Position numbers and translations under genes: made by a program. Shown here in pieces: positions 36,836-45,497 of a DNA stretch of 64,000 nt. The stretch spans positions 1-64,000 of the forward strand of contig NZ_BLAE01000053.1 of NCBI RefSeq assembly GCF_009687865.1, in the 5' to 3' direction. Below the pieces are notes generated by a model. It saw nothing but the letters and a program-made list of their open reading frames with translations. It was not told the DNA's origin and ran no database searches. The DNA is from Acrocarpospora macrocephala. GTDB taxonomy: Bacteria; Actinomycetota; Actinomycetes; Streptosporangiales; Streptosporangiaceae. How positions within the stretch are numbered: position 1 is the first letter of the stretch; every line of letters begins with the position of its first letter.

Positions 36836-39004
36836 TCAGGTGAAGGGGAGCCAGGTTTGGTCGGTGAGGGTGGTGGAGTCGTTGATTTTGAGGCCGAGGT
36901 CGGAGACGGTCCAGATGGTGTTGCCGATGATCAGGCAGCGGCGGATGCCGGGGTTGGCGGGGGCGAATTCGGCTTGTTGGGCGACCTTGGGGTGTTTGAT
37001 TGTGCCGAGTTTGGTGATTTGGGTGTCGGTGATGTGGAGGACCAGGGCGGAGCTGCCTTCGGACCAGTTGTCGCCCCAGCTCATGAGGGGCATCATGGCG
37101 AGGCCGCTTTCTGGCCAGTAGAGGAACGCGTGCGGGTCCCATTCGGCGTCGGAGCCGCTTTGTTCCTGGACGAAGCGGGCCAGGGCCTTCGGGGCGGCCG
37201 GGTCGGCGACGTCGAAGAGGGAGACCTGGGTGCCGGTCTGGCGGCCTTCCGTGGTGGCTTCCTGGCCTACGCCGATCAGGCGGCCGGGGCCGGCGGGGTG
37301 CAGGTAGGCGGAGTAACCGGTGATTTTGAGTTCGCCGGTGACCTTGGGGGCGGACGGGTCGCGGAGGTCAAGGGCGTACAGCGGGTCGACCTGGCGGAAG
37401 GTGACGACGTAGCCGAGGTCGCCGATGAAGCGGACCGAGTAGATCTGCTCGTCCTTGCCGAGGCCGGTGACCGAGCCGACCTGGGCGAGGGTGTCGGATT
37501 TGAGGATGTAGACGGCGCTTTCACTCTTGCCGTTGGCCGTCTGCGGGGTGTCGGTGGTCGCTATGCGCAGATGTCCGGCATGTTCGGATAGTGAGTACTG
37601 GTTGAGCAACCGGCCGGGGACCGAACCGGAGCTCACGTAGCGGGGTGAACCCGGTGCGGTGATGTCGAAGCGGTGAACTTCGGTTCGTTCGGGCGGAGGG
37701 GTCGCTTCCGGCGCGGCGGTGGACTGTACGGCGGAGGGGACGACCTCCGGGACAGCGGTGGACTGTACGGCGGAGGGGACGACCTCCGGGACAGCGGGGG
37801 CGGATCGCACGCCGGAGGGGGTGGCCGCCGCGGGAGGTACCGGGCTTAGTGTGATTTTTTCGGCGTCTGGGTGGCTCGGCTGGACCTCAGGCGCCACGGA
37901 GCCGACTGGGTCCGGGATCAGGGTGGGCATCTCCGGGTCGTGCGTGGGTGCCTGCGCCGTGGGCGTGCTGACGACGTCGGGGATCGGCATCGGCATGAAC
38001 CAGAACTGCGGGTTGCTGGTGACGTAGAGGCTGTCCTTCGTTCCGTACACGGTGTCGCCGTCGGCGACGACGCTGATCGGCTCGACCGCCGCGAAGGAGC
38101 CGTTCAGGTCCAGGGTGTGCACGGTCAGCAGGGACGTGCCGGTGAACTCGGCGGGGTGGCTGACGTTCTCGCACTTCACCGTGTGCGGCGTCGTGACGCC
38201 GTTGGCCTTGACCTCGAACTTGGGCAGCCAGGCCTCGATCGGCGCGCTCTCGACGGCTGCCTTGTTCGCCGCCAGCATGTCGGCGCCCGACGCGTTCGGC
38301 TTCGGCTCGGGGAGGGCGATGTCAGGTGCGGACTTGACCACGATGCGGACGGTCGTGCCCACCATCCGGGCGTCCACATGGCTGCCGCTCAGCGACATCG
38401 AGGCGAGTTCGGTGGGTTTGCCGGTCAGGTCGACCAGGACGTACTTCGGGCCGAGCGGGCCGGGACGAACCCGGGCGATCGAGTCCATGGCCATGACGTC
38501 GCCGCCGTGGGTCATCAGCACCAGCGCGCGGTTCCCCGACAGCAGCAGGTCGGCCGGCATCCAGTTCTGCTCCTTCGGCACCAGCCGGAGCTCACCGGTC
38601 ACCTTCCGGGTGGCCGTGTCGATCACGCGGAGCACGCCCTGGGTGACCACGACGACCCGGGCGCCGTCCGTCTTGACCAGGTCGGGCTCGTCCACTCCGG
38701 CTTCGTGCACATTCGTGGTCGAATACGAGCCAACGCTGGCCGTGTCGGCTGCCTTATCGGCCGTGGCCTGCTCCATCAGGCGCATGGGCGGGCTGCCGAT
38801 GCCCCACGCGCCGACGTTCCGCGCGGTCGCCGCCCGCAGGCCGGCGAGCATGTCGTCGCATCCGTCGTAGGCGACCAGCTGGATCTTGCCGGTCAGGTTG
38901 ACCGCGGGGGGAGCCGAGGAGCCACCGCCGCTGCCGCCGGACACGCACGCGGTGGCCAGCAGTGCGACGGCCACCGCGCCGGCTGCCCGAATCGATATCC
39001 TCAT
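36836..39004 (-). CDS. Secreted beta-propeller domain lipoprotein
   Basis: The 722-residue protein has a lipobox LATAC (C20), so it is exported and lipid-anchored. The body matches the bacterial beta-propeller family with DEPDLVKTDGARVVVVTQGVLRVID, QIYSVRFIGDLGYVVTFRQVDPLYALDLRDPSAPKVTGELKI and GYSAYLHPAGPGRLIGVGQEA as landmarks. A low-complexity Pro/Ala/Val insert (residues ~400-435) contains a 13-residue tandem duplication. It begins 42 nt after the Ser/Thr kinase and is probably co-transcribed with it. Function unknown; a surface sensor or enzyme inhibitor is possible. Confidence 0.85.
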   Translation of the reverse strand: MRISIRAAGAVAVALLATACVSGGSGGGSSAPPAVNLTGKIQLVAYDGCDDMLAGLRAATARNVGAWGIGSPPMRLMEQATADKAADTASVGSYSTTNVHEAGVDEPDLVKTDGARVVVVTQGVLRVIDTATRKVTGELRLVPKEQNWMPADLLLSGNRALVLMTHGGDVMAMDSIARVRPGPLGPKYVLVDLTGKPTELASMSLSGSHVDARMVGTTVRIVVKSAPDIALPEPKPNASGADMLAANKAAVESAPIEAWLPKFEVKANGVTTPHTVKCENVSHPAEFTGTSLLTVHTLDLNGSFAAVEPISVVADGDTVYGTKDSLYVTSNPQFWFMPMPIPDVVSTPTAQAPTHDPEMPTLIPDPVGSVAPEVQPSHPDAEKITLSPVPPAAATPSGVRSAPAVPEVVPSAVQSTAVPEVVPSAVQSTAAPEATPPPERTEVHRFDITAPGSPRYVSSGSVPGRLLNQYSLSEHAGHLRIATTDTPQTANGKSESAVYILKSDTLAQVGSVTGLGKDEQIYSVRFIGDLGYVVTFRQVDPLYALDLRDPSAPKVTGELKITGYSAYLHPAGPGRLIGVGQEATTEGRQTGTQVSLFDVADPAAPKALARFVQEQSGSDAEWDPHAFLYWPESGLAMMPLMSWGDNWSEGSSALVLHITDTQITKLGTIKHPKVAQQAEFAPANPGIRRCLIIGNTIWTVSDLGLKINDSTTLTDQTWLPFT
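37716..37793 (-). repeat. 39-bp perfect tandem duplication inside the beta-propeller gene
   Basis: Two copies of a 39-nt unit (37716-37754, 37755-37793) encode a repeated 13-residue segment SAVQSTAVPEVVP. It is in frame, within the Pro-rich linker, and probably length-variable among strains. Confidence 0.85.
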
Positions 39005-39046
39005 GCCCCCTACACGGATCCGGTTTGGGCAAGGTTCAGGCGAGAC

Positions 39047-41224
39047 CTAACTGCTACCGGTGCGTACGTAGTACGGAGACAGGCGTTTCACGTCGGTGGT
39101 TTCGATGAGATCGCGTACGACGTCACCTTTAAGATCCACGACGGCGACCTTGGACACCGTATCGCTGGGCGACGTCCAGCAGTACAGATGCTGCTCGTCC
39201 CACCAGCCGAGCACCGGGTTGCAGTCGGAGGTCAACTGGGTCTGCGCCGCGCCCGTCTCGGAGTCCCAGATGCAGGTCCCGGCGTTCGTGTCGGGGCATT
39301 TGGTGACGAACTTATCGCCGGACGGCGAGTACAGGCCGTTCGCGGTGTTGTACGGCACGCCGACTCCCGGGATCGTCTTCACGACCTCCCCCTGGAAGTT
39401 GTAGTGCCTCAACCCGCTCGTCGTCCCATCCGTATAAGCGATGACAAATCCGGATTCGTCGGGGCTCCAGTAGAAGCGTCCGTCCTTGATCGTGGGGTCG
39501 TTGATCCGGCGGACGGTGGTCTTGCCGGTGGCGATGTCGATGACGATGAAGCCCTTGACGGTCCAGTTCTCGCCGCTCGGGTTGAGGATCGTGAACAGCA
39601 GGCGGGTGCTGTTCCTGGACCATTCGCCGTACTCGTACGTGAGCGGCAGTTTGACCGTCTTGAGGGTCTGCACCGCGCCGGTGGAACGGGTGATGATGTC
39701 CACGCCGTGGAAGTTGTCGGACATGTAGTTGCGGGGGCGCCCGACCGAGTAGGTCCCGTCCGGAGAGAGGTACTGCTGCCAGTATTTGGTGCTGCGGGTG
39801 AACTTTCCGTCACGCGACTCGCGTGGGTAATTGACCCAGTTCTTCTTGGATTCGTCGTTGACGTCGTAGTAGGTCAGCGCGAGCGGGTCGGTCGAGGCCT
39901 CGTACAGGTAGGCGGACAATCCCGGCATTTTCGCACGGATCACCGTGGGGGTGGGGCTCGGCTTCGGCTCCGGAGTCGTCGGCTCGGATGACACGCTGCT
40001 CAACGAGGACGAGCTCGTCCCGGTCGTCCCGGTTGTCCCAGTGCCGTTGTCGCGCATCGCGACCACCACGACCGCCGCGATCGCGACCACGGCCACCCCG
40101 ACCGCGACGGCGGCCAGGCCGACCCTGGAGCTCTTCTGGACTGAAGGCTGCGTGCCTATGTGGTGGATCGGCTGCGGGTGGTACGGCGGGGGCGGCGGCT
40201 GGTTGACCGGAGCCCGGAGGGGCTGGTTGATGGGCGGCATGCCGTAGGAGCCCGTTTGCGGGGGAATGCCGGCGGCGTACTGCTTGGTCGGAACGGGCGG
40301 TGGTGCGCCGTGCGGTGGTGCGCCGTATGGCGCATTCGGCGGGGCCCAGGCGTTGGGCGGCGGCGGAGTGGCACCGGCCGCGGCGGCCGCTTCCTGCAGG
40401 ATCGCCGGGTTCGGCTGGGCGTGCTGGAGCAGCCGTAACAGCACCTGCTCCGCCGTGGGCCGGGCGCGTGGATCCTTGGCGACACACGATTCGACCACAT
40501 CGCGCAGCAGGCCGTGTAACGAGTCGGTGGTCGGCGCCGCGTTCAGGATGCGGTTGATCACCGCGGGGAGGGTGTCGCTGCCGAACGGGCTGTTGCCGGT
40601 CGCCGCGTACAGGATGGTGCAAGCCCAGGCGAACAGGTCGGCGGGCGGGCCGACCTGATGGCCCATGATCTGCTCCGGCGCCATGTACGCGGGAGTTCCC
40701 ACCGGCCGGGACGTCTGGGTCGCGGACGCGTCCAGCGCCTTGGCGATGCCGAAGTCGATCACCCGAGGGCCGTCCGGGCCCATGATCACGTTGGCCGGTT
40801 TGAAGTCGCGGTGCACCACGCCCGCTTGATGGATCGCGGCCAGCGCGGTCGCCGTGCCGATCGCCAGCCGGTGCAGCGCGGGCCCGCCCAGCGGCCCCGA
40901 CGTCAGCACCCGCTGCTGGAGCGTGTCCCCTTCGATGTACTCACTCACGATGTACGGCTGATCGCCCGCCACGCCCGTTTCGATCAGCTGTGCCGTACAG
41001 AACGGCGAAACCCGCTTGGCGGCGTCCACCTCCCGCAGGAACCGCTCCCGCATCATCGGATCCCCGGCCAGATCCGACCGAAGCAACTTGACAGCGACGT
41101 GATCCCCCGACGACCCCACCCCAAGAAAGACGACCCCCTGGCCACCTTCCCCGATTCGCCCCTGAAGGCGGTACGCACCCAGGTTGTGGGGATCGCCCGA
41201 CCTCAGTGGAACGATTTCCGGCAT
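39047..41224 (-). CDS. Transmembrane Ser/Thr protein kinase with extracytoplasmic propeller-like domain
   Basis: From ATG 41224 (MPEIVPLRSGDPHNLGAYRL) the protein is 725 residues. The kinase domain (~15-275) has the Gly-loop GRIGEGGQGVV, Lys46 in VAVKLL, catalytic HRDFKPANV, DFG in VIDFGIAKA and GTPAYMAPEQ. A Pro-rich juxtamembrane stretch follows, then one membrane helix (VGLAAVAVGVAVVAIAAVVVVAM region). Outside there is a Ser/Thr linker and a ~300-residue TolB/WD-like region (YWSPDESGFVIAY, GLYSPSGDKFV). This PknB-like layout suggests sensing of a cell-wall or extracellular ligand. It is divergent from guaA. Confidence 0.93.
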   Translation of the reverse strand: MPEIVPLRSGDPHNLGAYRLQGRIGEGGQGVVFLGVGSSGDHVAVKLLRSDLAGDPMMRERFLREVDAAKRVSPFCTAQLIETGVAGDQPYIVSEYIEGDTLQQRVLTSGPLGGPALHRLAIGTATALAAIHQAGVVHRDFKPANVIMGPDGPRVIDFGIAKALDASATQTSRPVGTPAYMAPEQIMGHQVGPPADLFAWACTILYAATGNSPFGSDTLPAVINRILNAAPTTDSLHGLLRDVVESCVAKDPRARPTAEQVLLRLLQHAQPNPAILQEAAAAAGATPPPPNAWAPPNAPYGAPPHGAPPPVPTKQYAAGIPPQTGSYGMPPINQPLRAPVNQPPPPPYHPQPIHHIGTQPSVQKSSRVGLAAVAVGVAVVAIAAVVVVAMRDNGTGTTGTTGTSSSSLSSVSSEPTTPEPKPSPTPTVIRAKMPGLSAYLYEASTDPLALTYYDVNDESKKNWVNYPRESRDGKFTRSTKYWQQYLSPDGTYSVGRPRNYMSDNFHGVDIITRSTGAVQTLKTVKLPLTYEYGEWSRNSTRLLFTILNPSGENWTVKGFIVIDIATGKTTVRRINDPTIKDGRFYWSPDESGFVIAYTDGTTSGLRHYNFQGEVVKTIPGVGVPYNTANGLYSPSGDKFVTKCPDTNAGTCIWDSETGAAQTQLTSDCNPVLGWWDEQHLYCWTSPSDTVSKVAVVDLKGDVVRDLIETTDVKRLSPYYVRTGSS

Positions 41225-41328
41225 AAGAGAATTGTGGATCCACCGAAGACACGGCGGAAGCATCGTGTCCTGATGGTTGTACTAGCCGCCCCTGGTTTCG
41301 GCCGCGCGGGGGTGTCCTGGTGCCGGAG

Positions 41329-41358
41329 TTGACTGCGACGTGTCTCCTCGCTCATCCT
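41329..41358 (+). promoter_or_regulatory. Candidate guaA promoter
   Basis: TTGACT (41329-41334) and CATCCT (41353-41358) with an 18-nt spacer. Initiation near 41365 would place both downstream hairpins in the leader of the guaA transcript. Confidence 0.4.
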
Positions 41359-41365
41359 GGAACGG

Positions 41366-41429
41366 TCACGGGCACTAGCCCGTGAAAGTGAACCCGGCAG
41401 CTTTCCGGACGGAGAGTCGGCCGGGTTTT
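41366..41429 (+). terminator. Two hairpins in the guaA leader, second terminator-like
   Basis: TCACGGGC-ACTA-GCCCGTGA (41366-41385) is a perfect 8-bp tetraloop hairpin. It is followed by AACCCGGC (41391-41398) pairing with GCCGGGTT (41420-41427) and then TT. The second resembles an intrinsic terminator about 120 nt before guaA. It could attenuate guaA or end leftover transcription; no guanine riboswitch core was recognised. Confidence 0.5.
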
Positions 41430-41551
41430 GCGCGTTCATGGCAAGTCCAATGCGTCGAGGTCCTCAAGGGGCTCCTGGTCGTGGCGTACGGGTGGGAGGG
41501 CGGCGTCGATAGACTGGTGGGACCGCTGGTTCTTGGCTTGGGGGTCTTGTT

Positions 41552-43117
41552 GTGTCCGGTGAGGTGCGGCAGTCGGAGTTCGACACGGTTTTGGTGGTCG
41601 ACTTCGGGGCGCAGTATGCGCAGTTGATCGCGCGGCGGGTGCGGGAGTGCCATGTGTACTCCGAGATCGTGCCGTCGACGATGCCGGTGGACGAGATGAT
41701 GGCCAAGGGGCCTAAGGCGATCATCCTGTCGGGGGGGCCTTCTTCGGTGTATGCCGAGGGGGCACCGGCTGTGCCGGAAGGGCTGTTCGAGACCGGGGTG
41801 CCGACGTTTGGGATCTGTTATGGGTTCCAGGTCATGGCGCAGGCGCTGGGCGGGCGGGTCGCGCGGACGGGGGCGGCGGAGTTCGGGGGGACTGCGCTGA
41901 CCGTGCTGCGGGAGGGCATGCTGTTCGCGGGGTTGCCGGCGGCGCAGCAGGTGTGGATGTCGCACGGGGATTCGGTGGTGGCGGCTCCGGAGGGGTTCCT
42001 GGTCACGGCGTCGACGGTGGACACGCCGGTGGCGGGGTTCGAGGACGCGGCGCGCGGGATCTACGGGGTGCAGTTCCATCCTGAGGTGATGCACTCCGAT
42101 CATGGGCAGGCGGTGCTGAAGCACTTCCTGGATGCGGCGGGGTGCCGGCCGTCGTGGACGATGGTGAACATCGTTGAGGACGCGGTCACGGCCGTGCGGG
42201 AGCAGGTGGGAGACGGGCGGGCGATCTGCGCGCTGTCCGGCGGGGTGGATTCCGCGGTCGCGGCGGCCATCGTGCAGCGGGCCATCGGGGAGCGGCTGAC
42301 CTGCGTGTTCGTCGATCACGGGCTGCTGCGCAAGGGGGAGGCGGAGCAGGTCGAGCAGGATTTCGTGGCCGCGACCGGGGTGAAGCTGCGGGTCGTGGAC
42401 GCGGCTGAGCGGTTCCTCAAGGCGCTGGCGGGGGTGAGCGAGCCGGAGGAGAAGCGGAAGATCATCGGGCGGGAGTTCATCCGGGTGTTCGAGGATGAGC
42501 AGCGGGCGATCCTGGCGGATGGGCCGGCGGATTTCCTGGTGCAGGGCACGCTTTATCCGGATGTGGTGGAGTCGGGCGGCGGGACCGGGACCGCGAACAT
42601 CAAGTCGCATCACAACGTCGGCGGGTTGCCGGAGGATCTGAAGTTCTCGCTGGTGGAGCCGTTGCGGGCGCTGTTCAAGGATGAGGTTCGCCGGGCGGGG
42701 GAGGAGTTGGGGCTGCCTGCGGCGATGGTCTGGCGGCAGCCGTTCCCCGGGCCTGGGCTGGGGATTCGCATCATCGGTGAGGTCACCCAGGAGCGGCTCG
42801 ACATTCTGCGTGAGGCCGACGCGATCGCCCGGGAGGAGCTGTCGCGGGCCGGGCTCGATCGGGAGATCTGGCAGTGCCCGGTGGTGCTGCTCGCCGATGT
42901 GCGTTCGGTCGGGGTGCAGGGCGATGGCCGTACGTACGGGCATCCGGTCGTGCTGCGGCCGGTCACCTCGGAGGACGCGATGACCGCCGACTGGTCCCGG
43001 GTGCCTTATGACGTCCTGTCGCGCATCTCCACTCGGATCACCAACGAGGTCCGCGAAGTGAATCGCGTCACCCTCGACATCACCAGCAAGCCCCCCGGCA
43101 CCATCGAGTGGGAGTAA
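41552..43117 (+). CDS. guaA: GMP synthase (glutamine-hydrolysing)
   Basis: The 521-residue enzyme converts XMP to GMP. The N-terminal glutaminase has catalytic Cys in FGICYGFQ and His/Glu in [11 protein letters not shown]. The ATP-pyrophosphatase domain has [14 protein letters not shown]. The C-terminal dimerisation domain ends KPPGTIEWE. It starts at GTG 41552 with a GGGG site upstream. It completes the GMP branch begun by guaB 10 kb upstream. Confidence 0.97.
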   Translation: MSGEVRQSEFDTVLVVDFGAQYAQLIARRVRECHVYSEIVPSTMPVDEMMAKGPKAIILSGGPSSVYAEGAPAVPEGLFETGVPTFGICYGFQVMAQALGGRVARTGAAEFGGTALTVLREGMLFAGLPAAQQVWMSHGDSVVAAPEGFLVTASTVDTPVAGFEDAARGIYGVQFHPEVMHSDHGQAVLKHFLDAAGCRPSWTMVNIVEDAVTAVREQVGDGRAICALSGGVDSAVAAAIVQRAIGERLTCVFVDHGLLRKGEAEQVEQDFVAATGVKLRVVDAAERFLKALAGVSEPEEKRKIIGREFIRVFEDEQRAILADGPADFLVQGTLYPDVVESGGGTGTANIKSHHNVGGLPEDLKFSLVEPLRALFKDEVRRAGEELGLPAAMVWRQPFPGPGLGIRIIGEVTQERLDILREADAIAREELSRAGLDREIWQCPVVLLADVRSVGVQGDGRTYGHPVVLRPVTSEDAMTADWSRVPYDVLSRISTRITNEVREVNRVTLDITSKPPGTIEWE

Positions 43118-43318
43118 ACCGCTGAGAGGTTCACCGCGCTGTCGCTTCGTGAGGGAAACCGCAGGGATGGCGGGGTCGGGCGGAGCCCGAAGGGAAACAA
43201 CGGGTGGGTGGGTGGGAGAACCACGACCGGCGTCGCCCGAGCGTGCCGGTGCCGGCTGCTCGGTGAGTTGGGGTGAATCGGGCGGTGTGGGATCTGGTGG
43301 GCGGGTAGGTTAGCGCGA

Positions 43319-44527
43319 GTGATTTCCACACAGCAGGGGCTTTCTTCGCAGAGTTCGCGTGTTGCGGCTGGGTCGGGTGTGTCGTCCCGTGGGGGGCGGA
43401 TGGCTTGGCTGGATGCGTTGCGGGGGGTGGGGGCGCTCGCGGTGGTGGGCGAGCATATGTTGCCGTGGATTCTGCCGGGGTTGCGGCCTTATTGGTTTAA
43501 CATGGGCATGTATGGCGTGCTCGTATTTTTTCTGGTTAGTGGGTATATTATCCCGGCTTCATTGGAGTCCAGGGGTGACGTTCGAGCCTTTTGGATAAGC
43601 CGGATATTTCGCCTTTATCCGTTGTATTTGGTTGTTATTGCGGTTGCGTTGTTTATTGCTATTTGGGTGCCTGTTCGGGTTCAGGTGCCTCGGGATCTTT
43701 CAGGTGTAGCCGCGCATATCAGCATGTTGTTGGATGTTGTTCACATCGGGGGACTTGCCGATCCGATGTGGACTTTGTCGTACGAGATGGTGTTTTATCT
43801 GCTGGTCACAGCCCTGTTCGTCCGCGGGATCCATCGCGCGAGCGGCGTCTACGCGATCGTGTTCGGCGCGATCGCCATCGTGGCCGGGATCGTCTTCGAT
43901 TCACCGATACTCGGCGGCCCATGGCCCGCGATCATCTCCGGCGCCCTCTTCCTCACGGGCCTAACTTGCCTGTTGTCCGGAAATTTCCGGACAACCGCCG
44001 CCTACGCGCTCGGCCTCATGGCCGTCATTCTGCTGCTGTTCAGCGGCTACGTCCCCTGGTTCGGCGCCGCGATCCTCGCCGTCATGTTCACCGGCACCAC
44101 CCTCTACCGCTGGGAACACGGCACCGGCCCATTCTGGCCGGTCCTCGCCTCTGCCGCCCTGGTCGCCATCTCCCCGGTCTGGTCGATCCAAGCCGGCTGG
44201 TGGTGGGTCCAACCCCAAGTCTGGATCACCACCCTGGCCCTGGCCGCCGCCACCTTCGCCGCCGCCAGAGCCCTCCGCGACCGCACCATCCCCCGCACAC
44301 TCGTCTGGCTGGGCTTGGTCAGCTACTCCGTCTACCTGCTGCATCACCCGCTGCTGCGCCTGCTGCCCGAATTCTTCGGCGACCTGCGCTACCTCACCCT
44401 GACCACCAGGCTCGCCCTCGGCACCGGCTACCTCACCACGCTGTTGCTGCTCAGCTGGGCCACCTACCGTCTGGTCGAAGGCCCAGCCCAACGCCTCGGA
44501 AAACGCCTGGCCAGAAGAACGGCCTAG
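43319..44527 (+). CDS. Acyltransferase 3 family membrane protein
   Basis: The 402-residue protein has about ten membrane helices. It starts its domain at RMAWLDALRGVGALAVVGEHM, the usual acyltransferase-3 opening with the catalytic-type R/H. FFLVSGYIIPASLE, FWISRIFRLYPLYLV and WTLSYEMVFYLLV are other family blocks. Such enzymes acetylate or acylate surface glycans. Codons between ~43480 and 43760 are noticeably A/T-richer (TTT, ATT, TAT) than flanking genes, hinting at transfer of at least this half. GTG 43319 is the start used; its first ~27 residues are polar and outside the domain. Confidence 0.88.
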   Translation: MISTQQGLSSQSSRVAAGSGVSSRGGRMAWLDALRGVGALAVVGEHMLPWILPGLRPYWFNMGMYGVLVFFLVSGYIIPASLESRGDVRAFWISRIFRLYPLYLVVIAVALFIAIWVPVRVQVPRDLSGVAAHISMLLDVVHIGGLADPMWTLSYEMVFYLLVTALFVRGIHRASGVYAIVFGAIAIVAGIVFDSPILGGPWPAIISGALFLTGLTCLLSGNFRTTAAYALGLMAVILLLFSGYVPWFGAAILAVMFTGTTLYRWEHGTGPFWPVLASAALVAISPVWSIQAGWWWVQPQVWITTLALAAATFAAARALRDRTIPRTLVWLGLVSYSVYLLHHPLLRLLPEFFGDLRYLTLTTRLALGTGYLTTLLLLSWATYRLVEGPAQRLGKRLARRTA

Positions 44528-45327
44528 ACCTCGCCGGCCGGCCCGGAGAAGTCATCGTCATCGTCCAGCTCGCCGGACTGATTCTTCGGGTAGAACTCAC
44601 CCGGCACCAACGTCTGCCCTTCCAGCAGCTTGGACACCGTGACGAAGGAATACCCCTGCTTCGCCAGCGTGGAGAGCACCTTCGGCATCGAGTCGACCGT
44701 CTCCTTGACGGTCTCGTGCATCAGGACGACCGCGTTCTTCCCGGCCGCCTCCAGCGCGGCCGTGGTGAGGAACGCCACGTCCCGATATTCCTTGACATAG
44801 TCCTTGGTAGCGACCGTGCCCGGGATCTGGATCAGTTTCAGCTTGGCCACGACCGCGTTCACGTCGTCATCGGTCAGCCCGCCGGGCGCGCGGAACACCG
44901 TCGGCGTCTTGCCAGTGGTCTTCTTGATCAGCTTCTGGGTCTCGTTGATCTCTTTGTAGATCGCAGCGGGAGCCAGGTCGGTCAGCCACGGGTGGCTCCA
45001 CGTGTGGTTCCCCAGCTCATGGCCACCCTTCACGATGTTCTTGGTCAGCACCGGGTGTTTCTTCACCCGCGAGCCCATCACAAAGAACGTCGCCTTGGCC
45101 TTGTACTTCTTCAGCGTGGCCAGCAGCTTCGTGGTGTTGTCCGAGGGACCGTCGTCAAAAGTCAAGGCGATGCACTTGTGCGTCTCGCAGAACGGGACGG
45201 CCTTTTTGCCCGGGGCCGCTTTGACAGTGACCTTTGTGTCCTTGGGGGCGGCCTGCGCTCCGGCCGCTGGTAGCAGCACCAGGGTCGCACAGGCGGTGAG
45301 GGCGGGAATGGTGTGACGCAGCAGCAT
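44524..45327 (-). CDS. Secreted polysaccharide deacetylase (NodB/CE4 domain)
   Basis: The 267-residue protein has a signal peptide (MLLRHTIPALTACATLVLLPAAGAQA). The CE4 domain has TFDDGPS (metal Asp pair), GNHTWSHP (His ligands), RAPGG and the terminal LMHE motif. It removes acetyl groups from peptidoglycan or other GlcNAc-type glycans outside the cell. The C-terminus is very acidic (GELDDDDDFSGP). Its stop overlaps the end of the convergent acyltransferase gene by 4 nt. Confidence 0.92.
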   Translation of the reverse strand: MLLRHTIPALTACATLVLLPAAGAQAAPKDTKVTVKAAPGKKAVPFCETHKCIALTFDDGPSDNTTKLLATLKKYKAKATFFVMGSRVKKHPVLTKNIVKGGHELGNHTWSHPWLTDLAPAAIYKEINETQKLIKKTTGKTPTVFRAPGGLTDDDVNAVVAKLKLIQIPGTVATKDYVKEYRDVAFLTTAALEAAGKNAVVLMHETVKETVDSMPKVLSTLAKQGYSFVTVSKLLEGQTLVPGEFYPKNQSGELDDDDDFSGPAGEV

Positions 45328-45497
45328 TGCGGCATCCTAACGTGCCCTCCTGGGAGTTTTCTGAGGCTCCCACCATTCGGGCGGAGCCGACGCGGCAAGG
45401 AAAGCCCAACCGGGCCGCTAGGAAACCGCAAACCTTGGCATGACCTGCCGATTCGGTGTCCATGTTGGCTGGAAAACGACGAACCGGAGGATGGTCC

